The notes under the pieces are model-generated. The model saw nothing but the letters and a program-made list of their open reading frames with translations. It was not told the origin of the DNA and did not search any database. From contig JAJDYG010000040.1 in NCBI GenBank assembly GCA_022822855.1, positions 24,556 to 88,555 on the forward strand: a stretch of 64,000 bases of DNA. Reading direction: 5' to 3'. Made by a program: the position numbers and the translations under genes. Positions 25,430 to 36,336 of the stretch are shown piece after piece (the first letter of the stretch is position 1; each line of letters opens with the position of its first letter). Source of the stretch: Dehalococcoidia bacterium (GTDB taxonomy: Bacteria; Chloroflexota; Dehalococcoidia; Bin125).

Positions 25430-26839
25430 ATGGTCAACCGGTCCGCCCACTCATTCAACGACCCATACTCGGATCACCGCGCCATCTGGCAACGCACCCT
25501 TGAACTGCTCCAAGACTCGCTCGACGGCAAGACGTTCGAGACCTGGTTCGCTAACACCCACGCGATTGAAGTCCGTGGCGGCGTGCTGCATGTCGGAGTG
25601 CCGACCGTCATCACTCGGGAAACGCTGCGCGGCAGCTACTACCCGCAACTGGCTTCGGCGGTTCGGCAGGCAGCCGGGCGTCCGATGGAAATCGAGCTGC
25701 GCGTCGCCGCTCGTCCGGAACCGGTGACGCCGGCGCTTGACATCTCGGAACAGGAAGCCAGCCCGCTGGGCGGCGACCGCAGCCTGCCGATTCAACCCGC
25801 GCGCAGCCGGCCCCATGTGCTTAACCGAGCGACATTCGAGCGATTTGTCGAGGGTACCTCCAACCAGATCGCCGTCACGGCTTCACGCCGCGTCGCGTAC
25901 CACCCCGGCGAAGAGACGAACCCGCTCTTCATCTACGCAAACTCGGGTCTGGGCAAGACACATCTGCTGCATGCGATCGCCCACGTGACGATGCAGACCC
26001 ACTACACCGTTCTCGTGGACACCGAATCCTATGTCCGTCAGTTCGTGAACAGCGTCGGCGCTGGCGAACGCGCCGCCTTCCAGGAGAAGTACGAATCGGC
26101 CGAGGTGCTGATCGTTGACGACGTGCAGAAGCTGGGCGGCAAGGTTCAGACCCAGGACGAGTTCTACAACGTCTTCAACGCCCTGCACCAGCGGGGACGC
26201 CAGATCGTGATCGCCTCGGATCTCCCGCCGCGGCTGCTGACCGGACTCGGCGAGCGGCTGGTCACACGGTTCGAGGGAGGCTTGGTCGTCGAAATCAACC
26301 CGCCCGACGTTGAACTGCGCATGGCGATCCTGCAGCGTCTGATTCGCGGCTGGGACCTGCCGATCGACGAGGCGACGATCCAGATGATCGCCGAGCGCGG
26401 CGGCACCAATGTCCGCTCGCTGATCGGCGCCGTCCAGCGCGTGCGCGTGTTCGCCGAGAGCGAGCGCTCGCCGGTGACGCCGGGAATCGTGATGCGAGCC
26501 CTGGCGGGGCATGTCGCGGAAGAGTCCCGCAAAGCGAAGCCCACGGTCCCTGATCTGATTGCGGCAGCGTCCGACATCACCGGCGTCGCGCCCGAGCTGT
26601 TCACCGCGGCCCGCAAGGATCGTCGCACAGCGCGGGCGCGCCAGCTCGTCATGTATCTCGCCTGCTATCACACCGACCTGTCGCTCAGCGCGATTGGCCA
26701 AGCCCTTGGCGGCCGCGACCACTCGACCGTTTTGCACGGGCGGGACAAGGTGGAGAGCATGCTCGCTGATCCAGCCGACGCCGAGGCCCAGTGGTGGATC
26801 CAGCAGGTATCCGAGATCCGTTCCCGGCTCCATCTGTAG
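25430..26839 (+). CDS. dnaA: chromosomal replication initiator DnaA
   Basis: 469 residues with AAGGAGG upstream of the ATG. Domain I (residues 1-90) is followed by a short linker, then the AAA+ domain with Walker A ANSGLGKTHLLHA, Walker B VLIVDDVQKLGG and the sensor regions. The C-terminal domain IV has the box-recognition helix-turn-helix SAIGQALGGRDHSTVLHGRDKV. It melts the origin and recruits the helicase. Gene orientation to the left of it is mostly leftward and just to the right is mostly rightward, as is common beside an origin. Confidence 0.98.
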   Translation: MVNRSAHSFNDPYSDHRAIWQRTLELLQDSLDGKTFETWFANTHAIEVRGGVLHVGVPTVITRETLRGSYYPQLASAVRQAAGRPMEIELRVAARPEPVTPALDISEQEASPLGGDRSLPIQPARSRPHVLNRATFERFVEGTSNQIAVTASRRVAYHPGEETNPLFIYANSGLGKTHLLHAIAHVTMQTHYTVLVDTESYVRQFVNSVGAGERAAFQEKYESAEVLIVDDVQKLGGKVQTQDEFYNVFNALHQRGRQIVIASDLPPRLLTGLGERLVTRFEGGLVVEINPPDVELRMAILQRLIRGWDLPIDEATIQMIAERGGTNVRSLIGAVQRVRVFAESERSPVTPGIVMRALAGHVAEESRKAKPTVPDLIAAASDITGVAPELFTAARKDRRTARARQLVMYLACYHTDLSLSAIGQALGGRDHSTVLHGRDKVESMLADPADAEAQWWIQQVSEIRSRLHL

Positions 26840-27158
26840 ACCCTGCTCGGCGCCGTCGTCCCGGTTCCCCCGTCGATCCCATTGGCCGGTCGCCCACCTG
26901 TTCCCCACGCGCCCAGCCGACGACGGCCCAGCGCGAACTTCCACACTCCTTCAACGGAGCATCCATTGGCGAACTCCAACACTCCACGATGCTCCCACGG
27001 CCACGCGAGGCCGAACATCCAACCGTTGTTGGTCCAACCTGAATTGTCCCCATTGCCCCACGCTCCATCTGCAACGACGTCGGAATTCTCTAGGACTCGA
27101 TCTGCAGAGCGATCTCTGATCCGGAGTCGTAGCCGAACGTGTGGATAAACTCGGTTCC
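26840..27158. other. 319-bp non-coding region after dnaA, candidate origin
   Basis: It is less GC-rich than its surroundings and C-rich on this strand. It contains one perfect DnaA box, TGTGGATAA at 27140-27148, and several degenerate words (TTGTCCCCA near 27044, TTCCCCACG near 26901, TTGCCCCACG near 27053, TTCCACACT near 26939). No open frame looks coding. An AT-rich unwinding element is not obvious, so the origin call is tentative. Confidence 0.35.
27140..27151 (+). promoter_or_regulatory. DnaA box overlapping the -10 box of obg
   Basis: TGTGGATAA (27140-27148) matches the reverse complement of the DnaA consensus exactly. TAAACT (27146-27151) overlaps it by three bases and lies 7 nt before the obg ATG. 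Bound DnaA would cover this -10 box. Confidence 0.55.
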
Positions 27159-28433
27159 ATGATTGATTCGGTCGAGATCGAGGTCGAAGGCGGGGCCGGC
27201 GGTCGCGGTGCAGTCTCATTTCGCCGTGAGAAATTTGTTCCGCGCGGCGGTCCGGACGGCGGCCGCGGCGGCCGCGGCGGCGATGTGGTGGTCGTGGCGA
27301 ATGGGCAGCTCAACACGTTGCGTCGTTACCGGAGACAGCGGCGCTTTCGCGCGGAACCGGGCGCTAACGGCGGGACCAACCAGAAGCGCGGGCGCGCGGG
27401 TGCGACGCTGGTGCTCGAGCTACCGGTCGGCACGATCGTCTCGCGGGTCCGGGGGGGCGAGGTAGAGCAGCTGGTCGACCTTGAGCAAGATGGGCAATCG
27501 TTGGTGGTGGCCTGGGGCGGCCGCGGCGGTCAAGGCAACATGTACTTTCGCAGCGCCACGAACCAGACGCCGCGGGTTGCCCAGAAGGGCGAGCCGGGCG
27601 AGCGGGGGCGGCTCAAGTTTGAGCTACGCGTCCTGGCCGACGTTGGCATCGTCGGGCTGCCCAACGCCGGGAAGTCCTCGCTCCTGCGTCACCTCACGGC
27701 CGCGCGGCCGCGGGTTGCCGACTATCCGTTCACCACGCTCGAACCGCATCTGGGTGTGGTCTCGGTGGGCTGGGACGAGTTCGTAATGGCCGATCTGCCC
27801 GGTCTGATCGAAGGCGCCGCCGGGGGCGCCGGGTTGGGCCATGACTTCCTGCGCCACACTTCGAGGACCAGGCTGCTCGTCCACCTGATTGACGGTTCGC
27901 AGGACGATCCGACGGCGGCCAAGGCGTTGGTGGACCGGGAGTTGGCCGGCTACTCGGCCGATCTGGCCTCCAGACCGCAGATCGTGGTGATCAACAAGGT
28001 TGATCTGGAGGAGGTCGATGTCTTTCGTGACGAGATCGCCGCGCAGTTCTCCGCTGCCGAACCGGCTCCGCTGTTCTGCTCGGCAGCGACGGGAGAGGGC
28101 ACGGACGCGGTCGTGGCGGCGTGCGCGGCGGCGCTGGCCGAACTGCGCGAGGGGGCTCCCGCTCGCGAAGCGAAGGTTCCCGTCGTGCGTCCCAGGCAGG
28201 ATGGACGGCGGTTCGAGGTCGATGAGTTGGCCTCGGGTCTGTTCCAGGTACGGGGCGCTTCGGTCGAGCGGTTTGTCTCGATGATGGAGCTGGACGAGGA
28301 TGAGGCGCTGGCGGAGACCTATCGCTGGCTCGATCGGCGAGGCGTTGCCTCGGCGTTGCACCGGGCGGGCTGCCAACCGGGCGATGTGGTTCGCATTGGC
28401 CAGGCCCGGATCAAGTGGGAATGGGAGCGCTGA
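27159..28433 (+). CDS. obg: GTPase Obg/CgtA
   Basis: 424 residues from the ATG at 27159 (MIDSVEIEVEGGAGGRGAVS). The glycine-rich Obg fold covers residues 1-155. The GTPase domain follows with G1 GLPNAGKSSLL, the G2 region ADYPFTTLEP, G3 ADLPGLIEGA and G4 INKVD. A C-terminal OCT domain ends the protein. Obg takes part in late 50S assembly and in linking growth to DNA replication and stress. A TAAACT box ends 7 nt before the ATG and no ribosome-binding site is visible, so the mRNA may be leaderless. Confidence 0.97.
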   Translation: MIDSVEIEVEGGAGGRGAVSFRREKFVPRGGPDGGRGGRGGDVVVVANGQLNTLRRYRRQRRFRAEPGANGGTNQKRGRAGATLVLELPVGTIVSRVRGGEVEQLVDLEQDGQSLVVAWGGRGGQGNMYFRSATNQTPRVAQKGEPGERGRLKFELRVLADVGIVGLPNAGKSSLLRHLTAARPRVADYPFTTLEPHLGVVSVGWDEFVMADLPGLIEGAAGGAGLGHDFLRHTSRTRLLVHLIDGSQDDPTAAKALVDRELAGYSADLASRPQIVVINKVDLEEVDVFRDEIAAQFSAAEPAPLFCSAATGEGTDAVVAACAAALAELREGAPAREAKVPVVRPRQDGRRFEVDELASGLFQVRGASVERFVSMMELDEDEALAETYRWLDRRGVASALHRAGCQPGDVVRIGQARIKWEWER

Positions 28434-29068
28434 TCTCCGTGGGCGAGCGCAACGAGCTTCGCTTCGAGCCGCATGAGCGCGTGGGCGCGCTGGGCGGCAC
28501 GTTCGATCCGCTGCATCGCGCGCACCTGCATCTGGGCGACACCGCGGCCCAGGCGCTGGAGCTGGACCGGCTGATTCTGATTCCGGCCGGCGACCCCTGG
28601 CGCAAGCGCGACCGGAACGTGACGGCCGCCGCTCATCGCCTTGCGATGACGGCGGCTGCGGTGGAGGAGCGCCGGGGTGGGCTCGAGGTTTCCGACATCG
28701 AGGTCCGCCGGGATGGTCCGACGTACACGCTTGACACGGTGCGCGAGCTTCGCGATCGGGGTGCGAAGCAGCTCTGGTGGATCATGGGGGCGGACGCGGT
28801 GCTCGACTTGCCTCACTGGCACAAGGCCAACGAGATTCTTACCTGTGCCCGGATCGCGGCCGCGGTCAGGCCGGGAGCGGAGCTCGATCGCAGACAGCTC
28901 GACCGGATCATCTACGGGCTCGGCCGTTGGCTCGACTGGGTGCCGATGGAGCCGATCGATCTGTCGGCGTCGGAGCTGAGGGTGCGCATCGCACGTGGCG
29001 AGGACGTGTCCGAGGACGTGCCGGCGGCGGTGTTGGAGTACGCGCGTACTCATCAGTTGTACACCTGA
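28421..29068 (+). CDS. nadD: nicotinate-nucleotide adenylyltransferase
   Basis: 215 residues from the ATG at 28421, which overlaps the end of obg; a GTG at 28415 is an alternative. The nucleotidylyltransferase motif GALGGTFDPLHRAHLHLGD and the C-terminal ISSTxxR-equivalent IDLSASELRVRIARGEDVS are both present. The middle segment LWWIMGADAVLDLPHWH is typical of NadD. It forms deamido-NAD from nicotinate mononucleotide and ATP. obg-nadD adjacency is common in bacteria. Confidence 0.95.
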   Translation: MGALISVGERNELRFEPHERVGALGGTFDPLHRAHLHLGDTAAQALELDRLILIPAGDPWRKRDRNVTAAAHRLAMTAAAVEERRGGLEVSDIEVRRDGPTYTLDTVRELRDRGAKQLWWIMGADAVLDLPHWHKANEILTCARIAAAVRPGAELDRRQLDRIIYGLGRWLDWVPMEPIDLSASELRVRIARGEDVSEDVPAAVLEYARTHQLYT

Positions 29069-29085
29069 GGCCGCTGCGGCTGGCA

Positions 29086-29781
29086 TTATCCACGGCCGAT
29101 GTTGTCGGAGGTGTAGTGCTCTTTGCGCATCAGCACTGTGACTCGGGGGCCGGGCGGGAAGAGGAAGGGGCGGAGGGGGAGGGTCTGGATCCAGGCGAAG
29201 CCGGCGTCGTAGGCGAGCTGACCGAGGTGGGCGAAGGTTCTCAGGCGCGGCTTGGCGTCTTGGGCTTCATTTGCGCCGTTGGCACCGTTGGCGGCGAGGA
29301 CTGTCGACCAGAGGGCGTTGAGGGTGGGCGAGCGGGACGGCGCGATCTCCCAGAGGACGGCGACACCGTTGTGATCGAGGACGCGCCAGAGCTCTTCCAG
29401 CACTCGCACGGCCCGCTCATCGTCCCAGTGGCGGAGCAGGTGGGGCAGGACGGCGAAGTCGACTGAGCCGTCGTCGAGGGGTAGGCGATGGGGCCCTGCG
29501 CGGAGGGTCTGAATGTCCCGGAGGTCCGAGGCGTCGGCGGGCGGGCGATCGTCGGTGAGGACGGCGATCGGGGTGGGCTCCAGCTCGGCGGTGTCGGCGA
29601 GGAGCGCGGCCAGGGGCGGCGAGTCGGGCCCCAGGACCAGCAACCGTTCGACCGGGGCCATGGCGGTCAACTCGACCAGTTGGGCCGCGGGGGAGTCCTC
29701 GAGCGCGAGGCGCGGCTGTCCGCGCCACCAGCGGCGGAGCGCCGGCGGGATCGCCAGCGGGGGAACAGCGGACTGAGCCAT
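29086..29781 (-). CDS. SAM-dependent methyltransferase-like protein
   Basis: 231 residues from the ATG at 29781, 4 bp after the gyrB stop, so the two genes are probably co-transcribed. The central part follows a class I methyltransferase plan: a loop motif LLVLGPDSPPLAALLADTAE in the place of motif I, then LPLDDGSVDFAVLPHLLRHW (motif IV/V region of Methyltransf_11) and LEELWRVLDHNGVAVLWEIA. Motif I is not the usual GxGxG, so activity is uncertain. The substrate is unknown. Confidence 0.7.
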   Translation of the reverse strand: MAQSAVPPLAIPPALRRWWRGQPRLALEDSPAAQLVELTAMAPVERLLVLGPDSPPLAALLADTAELEPTPIAVLTDDRPPADASDLRDIQTLRAGPHRLPLDDGSVDFAVLPHLLRHWDDERAVRVLEELWRVLDHNGVAVLWEIAPSRSPTLNALWSTVLAANGANGANEAQDAKPRLRTFAHLGQLAYDAGFAWIQTLPLRPFLFPPGPRVTVLMRKEHYTSDNIGRG

Positions 29782-29785
29782 CGGT

Positions 29786-32472
<2,687 letters not shown>

Positions 32473-32485
<13 letters not shown>

Positions 32486-33009
32486 CGCCCCCGGTGCCCC
32501 GGTTGCGGAGCAATATCGTCGCGGTCTACATCGCGAGGCCGGCGGGAGATGGCGTGGGGATGGGCGCGGAAACAGGTGTCGAGTTGCTGATGCTTCAGCG
32601 GCCCGAGGGTCACCGCTTCGCGGGGGCGTGGCAGACGGTCGGGGGTCACATCGAGGAACGGCGCGGGGAGACCGCGTGGCAGGCCGCGTTGCGGGAGTTG
32701 GACGAGGAGACGGGGCTCGCGGTTGAGCGCTGGTTTCGGATCGACCGTCCGGAGAGTTTCTACAACCCCGAGAACGACACGATCTACCTGGTTCCCGCGT
32801 TCGCCGCACTGGTCGCCGCGGGGGCGGAGCCGACGCTCTCGGAGGAACACCAGGCCTGGCGCTGGCAGACTGCGGAGGAAGCGGCGGCGTCGGTCGACTG
32901 GGCGGCGATGCGGGATTCTCTGTTGCTGGTCGGCGCGGCTCTGGCGGATGTTGGGCGTCCCGGGCTTGGGGTGACGGAGTTTGATCCGGCGGGATTGGGG
33001 GGTGGTTAG
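32473..33009 (+). CDS. Nudix hydrolase
   Basis: 178 residues from GTG 32473, which overlaps the TsaA-like gene; a later GTG near 32494 is possible. The Nudix box is complete: GGHIEERRGETAWQAALREL followed by DEETGL. It hydrolyses a nucleoside diphosphate linked to another moiety, in the cytoplasm. The specificity is unknown. It ends just before a 187-bp gap full of hairpin repeats. Confidence 0.88.
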
Positions 33010-33057
33010 CGGGTAGGTCCTCGGGCACGGGGCCTCAGAGCGCGCAGGGGCGCCCCC

Positions 33058-33112
33058 CTCTGTCACTACGTGACATCTCCCCCCGCCGGAGGCGGGGGGA
33101 GAGAGGGAACGA
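33058..33112 (-). repeat. dispersed hairpin repeat, family B
   Basis: On the minus strand a CTCCCCCCGCC / GGCGGGGGGAG hairpin is followed by GATGTCACGTAGTGACAGAGGGG. The second hairpin (GTCACGTAGTGAC) matches the module GTCACGGAGCGAC at 4028-4040, with changes that retain pairing. Confidence 0.6.
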
Positions 33113-33149
33113 GGCTTGTGGTCGCCCGCGGGCTGCAGGGTCTCGCAGG

Positions 33150-33190
33150 GGAGGGAGCGGGTCCCCGAATGAATCGGGGACTGGGAATGG
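33150..33190 (-). repeat. palindromic repeat, family A
   Basis: On the minus strand: CAGTCCCCGA-TTCAT-TCGGGGACCCGCTCCC. It lies directly downstream of the HTH gene at 33197-33934. Confidence 0.7.
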
Positions 33191-33196
33191 GGAGGG

Positions 33197-33934
33197 TCAG
33201 CCGGCGGCTTCGGTGTAGGCGGGGATGGGGATCTCCGGGGTTTTGGCGTTGGGGTCGGTGAGTTTTTCGAGGAAGTTGAGGATCTGCTCGTCGGATTTGC
33301 GTCTGAGGTGAGGGAACAGCTCGATCGCTTCACTGATCACGGGGTCGTGGAGGGGAGCGGGTCCCCGCTCGGGGGCGGGGACGGGGGACTCGGCGGTTTC
33401 CGGGAGAATTTTTTCTTCTGGGGCGTCTGAGGGGACGATCTCCTGCTGTGGGCTGGAGATCGTGGATTTGGGGGGTTCAATTTGTGAAAGTTTGGTGCTG
33501 GTTTCTGCCAGTTCCTGCGGGTTCTCTGGTTCTTCGTCGAACAGGCCGGGTTGGTCGGGTCGCTGCTCGGCTCGGCGATGGACGTCCTGCACGGTGCGGC
33601 GGATCTCTCGGGCGAGGCTGTTGAGTTGGGTTTCCTGGGCGTCTCGGGCGCGGAGGTATTCGACCGGGGTGAGGCGCTTGGCGTTGTCGGCGACGGAATC
33701 GTGTGCGATGGCGATGGAGAGACGCGTCTTGAGCAGGAAGAGCGACTCGAGCAGGAGGTCGTCGGCTGTGGCGGCGGCGATGCTGCTCCAGTGGGTCTCG
33801 GCGAGCTTGAGGTCGGCTCGGACGGTGGCGACGGAGGTTTTGCTGGTGTCGGCGATCTGCTTGAGGGATTGTCCTCGCTGTCGGAGGTAGTGGGCTCGGA
33901 CGCTGCGTCGGCGTTGTCTGGGGGTGATGTGCAT
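33197..33934 (-). CDS. helix-turn-helix protein with a disordered tail, repeat-flanked
   Basis: 245 residues. A basic N-terminus (TPRQRRRSVRAHYLRQRG) leads into a helix-turn-helix, residues about 20-48 (SLKQIADTSKTSVATVRADL), of the homeodomain-like/terminase-small-subunit type. A helical region with coiled-coil character follows (RARDAQETQLNSLAREIRR). The last 100 residues are Pro/Glu/Ser-rich, ending in a short helical end (EAIELFPHLRRKSDEQI). Hairpin repeats lie on both sides, and a family A repeat lies inside the coding region near 33350-33385, encoding part of the Pro-rich tail. No known family is recognised beyond the HTH. Confidence 0.65.
   Translation of the reverse strand: MHITPRQRRRSVRAHYLRQRGQSLKQIADTSKTSVATVRADLKLAETHWSSIAAATADDLLLESLFLLKTRLSIAIAHDSVADNAKRLTPVEYLRARDAQETQLNSLAREIRRTVQDVHRRAEQRPDQPGLFDEEPENPQELAETSTKLSQIEPPKSTISSPQQEIVPSDAPEEKILPETAESPVPAPERGPAPLHDPVISEAIELFPHLRRKSDEQILNFLEKLTDPNAKTPEIPIPAYTEAAG
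33350..33385 (-). repeat. family A palindromic repeat inside a reading frame
   Basis: GAGCGGGTCCCCGCTC followed by GGGGGCGGGGAC; on the minus strand GTCCCCG / CGGGGAC pair around an 8-nt loop, and the tail CCGCTCC is present. The length and phase keep the HTH gene open. Confidence 0.55.
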
Positions 33935-34092
33935 GGGGTGGGCCTTTCACTTCCGGGAACGAGTGTTCTGGTCACTGTAGCGAAAGGGTGTTCTGTTTGG
34001 TGTGTCGGAGTTGGCGGAAAGGGTGAGTGGGATCGTGTGGCGGGGGTTGTTGCTGAGACAGAGGGCGTTGCCCTTGCGGGGTTGGGTGGTCT

Positions 34093-34120
34093 GGGCCCCG
34101 TGTCAAGCACGGGGCATCGG
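34093..34120 (+). repeat. palindromic repeat, family C, copy 1
   Basis: GGGCCCCGTG-TCAAG-CACGGGGC, followed by ATCGGA. Confidence 0.7.
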
Positions 34121-34156
34121 AAGGGGGAGGGGAAATGGGTGTGGCGCAGACGTGAC

Positions 34157-34196
34157 GGGGAGGGAGCGGGTCCCCGCATGAAGCGGGGACTGGGAT
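34157..34196 (-). repeat. palindromic repeat, family A
   Basis: Minus strand: CAGTCCCCGC-TTCAT-GCGGGGACCCGCTCCC. Compared with the copy at 33150-33190, the top stem pair is C-G instead of A-T. Confidence 0.7.
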
Positions 34197-34241
34197 CGGT
34201 GGGTCGTGTCGTCTGCGGTGTTGCCCTGGCGGGGTTGGGTG

Positions 34242-34271
34242 GTCTGGGCCCCGCGTCGGAGCGCGGGGCAT
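34242..34271 (+). repeat. palindromic repeat, family C, copy 2
   Basis: GGGCCCCGCG-TCGGAG-CGCGGGGC, followed by ATCGGA. The third pair from the loop is changed on both arms relative to copy 1 (T-A to C-G). Confidence 0.7.
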
Positions 34272-34335
34272 CGGAGGGGACTGGGCGTTGGGGGCGAATG
34301 GGCATCACGGAACTGACCGTGGGGGCTGGGCGTGC

Positions 34336-34347
34336 GACGATGGGGTT
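34336..34347 (+). promoter_or_regulatory. extended -10 box for leaderless ychF-like gene
   Basis: TGCGACGAT (34333-34341) ends 6 nt before the ATG at 34348, with no ribosome-binding site between. Confidence 0.5.
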
Positions 34348-35433
34348 ATGACCTCGATTGGACTGATTGGCTTTGAACGGTCGGGGAAGACGACCCTGTT
34401 CAATGCGCTGACCGGCGCGGGGCGGGCGACCGGTTTTACGGCTCACATGGAGCCTCACGAGGGGGTGGTGCCCGCCGCTGAGGCTCGGCTGACGAAACTC
34501 TCGGAGCTGTATCGGCCGAAGAAGACGACGCCGGCCGTGCTTGATGTGGTCGATTTTCCCGGGGCCGGATTCGCCGGGGCGCTGGGCGGCGGGAATGAGC
34601 CTCCGTCTTCGAAGTTGCTCGACCAGCTCTCGCAGCTTGATGCGCTGGTTCACGTGGTGCGGGCGTTCGAGAACGACGCGGTGCCGCATCCGGCGGAGCG
34701 GATCGATCCCGAGGGCGACATTGAGGCGATGCAGCTTGAGCTTACGTTCGCCGACCTGGCGCTGATCGAGAAGCGGCTGCAGCGAATTGCCGATGAGACG
34801 AAGTCGATGAAGGCGGCGGACCGGGTCGCCGTCGACCGCGAGACCGATCTGCTGCGCCGGTTGCAGGCGCATCTCGGCGACGGGGGCACGCTGCTCGATG
34901 CGCCGCTCTCGGAGCTGGAGCGGGCCGACATCCGCCATTACCGATTCCTGACCGAGCGTCCGATGCTGACGATCTTCAATGTCGACGAAGAGGCGGCTGC
35001 CGCAGGGGCGATCGAAGGGATCGCGCTGTCGGCGCGGCTGGAGGAGGAGCTGCGGGATTTCGAGGAGGAGGAGGCTGCCGCTTACCGCGAAGAACTGGGC
35101 GTCGGCGCCGGCGCGGTGGAGACGGCGCTGCAAGAGACGTTCAGGCTGCTGGGTCTGCGCACGTTCTTCACCGTCGGTCCGGACGAGTGCCGCGCCTGGA
35201 CGGTTCGGGCGGGAGATACGGCGCCTGAGGCCGCGGGCAAGATTCACACCGACCTCGAGCGCGGATTCATCCGGGCAGAGGTCGTGCGCTGGGATGATCT
35301 CTTGGAGTGCGGCGCGGCCGTGGGCGCGTCGGGGGCTGAGGCGGAGGCGAAGAAGCGGGCGCTGTCGCGCACCGAGGGCAAGGACTACGAGGTCCAGGAC
35401 GGCGACGTGCTGCACATCCTGTTCAATGTCTGA
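34348..35433 (+). CDS. YchF/Obg-family GTPase-like protein
   Basis: 361 residues from the ATG at 34348 (MTSIGLIGFERSGKTTLFNA). It has a P-loop FERSGKTTL, a G3-like VVDFPGAGFAG in the place of DxPG, and a C-terminal TGS-like region with LRTFFTVGPDECRAWTVRAG and KDYEVQDGDVLHILFNV, as in YchF/OLA1. YchF binds ATP rather than GTP and associates with ribosomes. The P-loop GFERSGKTT is unusual for YchF (normally GLPNVGKST), so this may be a divergent relative. The middle of the protein has a long helical insertion. Confidence 0.85.
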   Translation: MTSIGLIGFERSGKTTLFNALTGAGRATGFTAHMEPHEGVVPAAEARLTKLSELYRPKKTTPAVLDVVDFPGAGFAGALGGGNEPPSSKLLDQLSQLDALVHVVRAFENDAVPHPAERIDPEGDIEAMQLELTFADLALIEKRLQRIADETKSMKAADRVAVDRETDLLRRLQAHLGDGGTLLDAPLSELERADIRHYRFLTERPMLTIFNVDEEAAAAGAIEGIALSARLEEELRDFEEEEAAAYREELGVGAGAVETALQETFRLLGLRTFFTVGPDECRAWTVRAGDTAPEAAGKIHTDLERGFIRAEVVRWDDLLECGAAVGASGAEAEAKKRALSRTEGKDYEVQDGDVLHILFNV

Positions 35434-35456
35434 GCGCCTCTTATCCTGCTCACTCC

Positions 35457-35468
35457 TATTCTGTCGAC
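35457..35468 (+). promoter_or_regulatory. -10 box for leaderless xdhC-like gene
   Basis: TATTCT (35457-35462) ends 6 nt before the ATG at 35469. There is no ribosome-binding site in between. Confidence 0.5.
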
Positions 35469-36305
35469 ATGGCAAAATCCGCTGAGATCGCCCGCGCTTT
35501 GCTGACCGCGGCCCGCGAGGGTCCGGCGGTGGCCTCCTGCACGGTGATGGGCGCGACGGCGGGTGTCGAGGTGTCGCTGGGCGCGAAGATGCTGGTCTAC
35601 GCGGAGCGGGAACTGGGCGGGATCGGCGGCGGCGCGCTGGAATCGGCGGTGGCGGATTTCGCTCGCTCGGCGATTCCGAAGCATCTGGTCCAGACCTGCG
35701 CCTTTACTCCTGAGGGTGAGTTCGTCGAGGGTCGGCGAGCGATCGAGGCGGCCGAGGCGATCGTGGAGGTCCTGGTCGAAGTAGTCGAGCCAGCGGCGAC
35801 GTTGCTCGTGGTCGGCGGCGGACACGTGGGTCTGGCGGTGGGGCAGCTTGGGGCGATGCTGGGCATGGAGGTCGCGATCATCGACGACCGCGAGGACTAC
35901 GCCAATGAGGATCGATTCCCTTACGAGGCCAATGTGATCTGCGGGGACTTCGGCGAGGAACTGGAGCGCTTCCCGATCACGGCGAACACGTTCATCGTGC
36001 TGGTGTCTCGCGGGCATAAGGTGGACGAGCTCGCGCTGCGCTCGGTCGCCGAGCGCGGGGCGGGGTACGTCGGGATGATCGGATCGAAGCGGCGGACGCG
36101 GACGGTGCTTCAGCATCTGGCCGAGGAAGGTCTGGATCGCGAGGCGTTGGACAGGGTGTTTACGCCGATCGGACTCGATATCGGGGCCGAGACGCCGGAG
36201 GAGATTGCGGTGTCGGTGCTTGGCGAGATCATTCTGGTGCGACGTGGGGGCGGCGCTCAGCCGATGTCGGAGCACGGCCGGCTGCTGGCGTCGGCGCGGC
36301 GCTAA
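35469..36305 (+). CDS. XdhC/CoxI-family protein, full length
   Basis: 278 residues. The N-terminal XdhC_CoxI domain carries GAKMLVYAERELGGIGGGAL. The C-terminal Rossmann domain starts TLLVVGGGHVGLAVGQLGAM and continues to YVGMIGSKRRTRTVLQHL, with the family signature GLDIGAETPEEIAVSVLGE. XdhC proteins bind molybdenum cofactor and deliver it, sulfurated, to xanthine dehydrogenase- or CO dehydrogenase-type enzymes. The client enzyme is not in the window. It is followed by a stand-alone XdhC_CoxI domain. Confidence 0.92.
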   Translation: MAKSAEIARALLTAAREGPAVASCTVMGATAGVEVSLGAKMLVYAERELGGIGGGALESAVADFARSAIPKHLVQTCAFTPEGEFVEGRRAIEAAEAIVEVLVEVVEPAATLLVVGGGHVGLAVGQLGAMLGMEVAIIDDREDYANEDRFPYEANVICGDFGEELERFPITANTFIVLVSRGHKVDELALRSVAERGAGYVGMIGSKRRTRTVLQHLAEEGLDREALDRVFTPIGLDIGAETPEEIAVSVLGEIILVRRGGGAQPMSEHGRLLASARR

Positions 36306-36336
36306 ACTGAACGCGGAGAGCAGCGAAGGAACGAAG

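Larger units (their letters stand above)
33935..34347. other. 413-bp intergenic cluster of palindromic repeats
   Basis: Two direct copies of a unit that begins GGGGTTGGGTGGTCTGGGCC and carries a family C palindrome (34093-34120 and 34242-34271) bracket one family A copy (34157-34196). No reading frame in it looks coding. The unit repeats at about 149-bp distance. It separates the HTH gene from the ychF-like gene. Confidence 0.65.

Noticed and set aside
33010..34347. CRISPR array
   Set aside because: Repeats are palindromic, few, unevenly spaced and in both orientations, with no unique spacers of constant length and no cas genes.
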